This document shows, in pieces, positions 40,361 through 40,472 of a stretch of DNA of 40,472 bases. A program made the translations under genes and the position numbers. The notes beneath the pieces were generated by a model that was given only the letters and a program-made list of their open reading frames with translations, was not told where the DNA came from and ran no database searches. The DNA is taken from the NCBI GenBank assembly GCA_949295005.1, contig CASFJL010000001.1:68806-109277 (forward strand), written 5' to 3'. The stretch is from an uncultured Pseudomonadota bacterium (lineage in GTDB: Bacteria > Pseudomonadota > Alphaproteobacteria > RF32 > CAG-239). The stretch's first letter is position 1; the number at the start of each line of letters is the position of its first letter.

Positions 40361-40472
40361 TGTCAAAGTATGGGGGCTCTACGTCAAAAATGGGGGCAAA
40401 AGCAGTACTCAAGATTATAAAAAGTATTATAATCAGTTCACCACAAACCTATTTTGGAGGACTGCTAATGCC
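40361..40472 (+). mobile_element. Probable left end of an insertion sequence (IS21-like?), truncated by the window
   Basis: Two direct repeats, TGTCAAAGTATGGGGGC (40361-40377) and CGTCAAAAATGGGGGC (40382-40397), differ by one base in length and few changes. Multiple short direct repeats beginning with TG near the tip are typical of IS21-family ends, with the istA gene starting ~100 bases inside. Here a GGAGGA site (40456-40461) and ATG at 40468 open a gene of which only ATGCC is in the window. The transposase itself is not visible, so family and even element status are provisional. Confidence 0.45.

Noticed and set aside
40227-40412. Minus-strand 61-codon frame ending in SGFEPETL
   Set aside because: This peptide is the usual false translation across a tRNA gene; the frame runs through tRNA-Lys and its terminator.

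Overview
The window is a visibly AT-rich chromosome segment from a Gram-negative bacterium, most likely an uncultured alphaproteobacterium of the gut/host-associated type. The basis is an outer-membrane and periplasmic gene set (AsmA-like, MlaC, OmpA-type lipoprotein, FlgI P-ring), a stand-alone FlgJ N-terminal rod protein with a FlgN-FlgK-FlgL set as in Alphaproteobacteria, an AapJ-like amino-acid binding protein, a GTA-type 3TM holin and an alphaproteobacterial-style regulator. This is inferred from protein character, not from a database search. TGA is used as a stop (for example the portal gene), so the genetic code looks standard.

Layout. 1-1068: tail of an AsmA-like gene and a HAD-like gene. 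About 1055-13332: a phage-derived block. An XRE/S24-type regulator and a small gene point left. From a divergent, operator-bearing promoter region a rightward series carries two unknown genes, a terminase pair, lysis genes (SleB endolysin, 3TM holin), portal, Bbp19-like, scaffold, capsid, decoration-like, T7 gp11- and gp12-like tail tube genes and a short ejection-protein candidate. No integrase, replication gene, phage RNA polymerase or recognisable tail fibre is present, and strong hairpins sit inside the series directly before ribosome binding sites. 13333-13899: a gene-free, less AT-rich repeat patch with three ~85 bp repeats, a REPIN-like inverted pair around a 26 bp palindrome, and a 24 bp tandem triplicate.

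13900-22600: housekeeping and envelope genes: esterase, amino-acid binding protein, MlaC, gltX, cysS, tRNA-Leu(CAA), MATE transporter, TPR-methyltransferase and a DUF2934 protein with an odd Ser/Lys/Cys tail. 22802-29249: a glycogen/maltodextrin operon glgB-glgX-malQ. 29405-29786: a small membrane protein and a broken small gene. 29887-35943: a leftward flagellar operon flgI-flgJ(N)-flgN-flgK-flgL preceded by an excellent sigma-54 promoter. 36213-40264: a ribbon-helix-helix regulator, OmpA-like lipoprotein, ABC-F ATPase, queH, a conserved small protein and tRNA-Lys(TTT). The window ends in what looks like the left terminus of an insertion sequence, possibly IS21-like.

The most interesting item is the phage block. 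It is compact, apparently intact and single-stranded in layout, with packaging, lysis and short-tail virion genes but no means of replicating or integrating itself. It sits under a regulator whose S24 domain lacks the catalytic serine. A domesticated podovirus-type particle or gene-transfer-agent-like element is a reasonable hypothesis; a truncated prophage is the main alternative.
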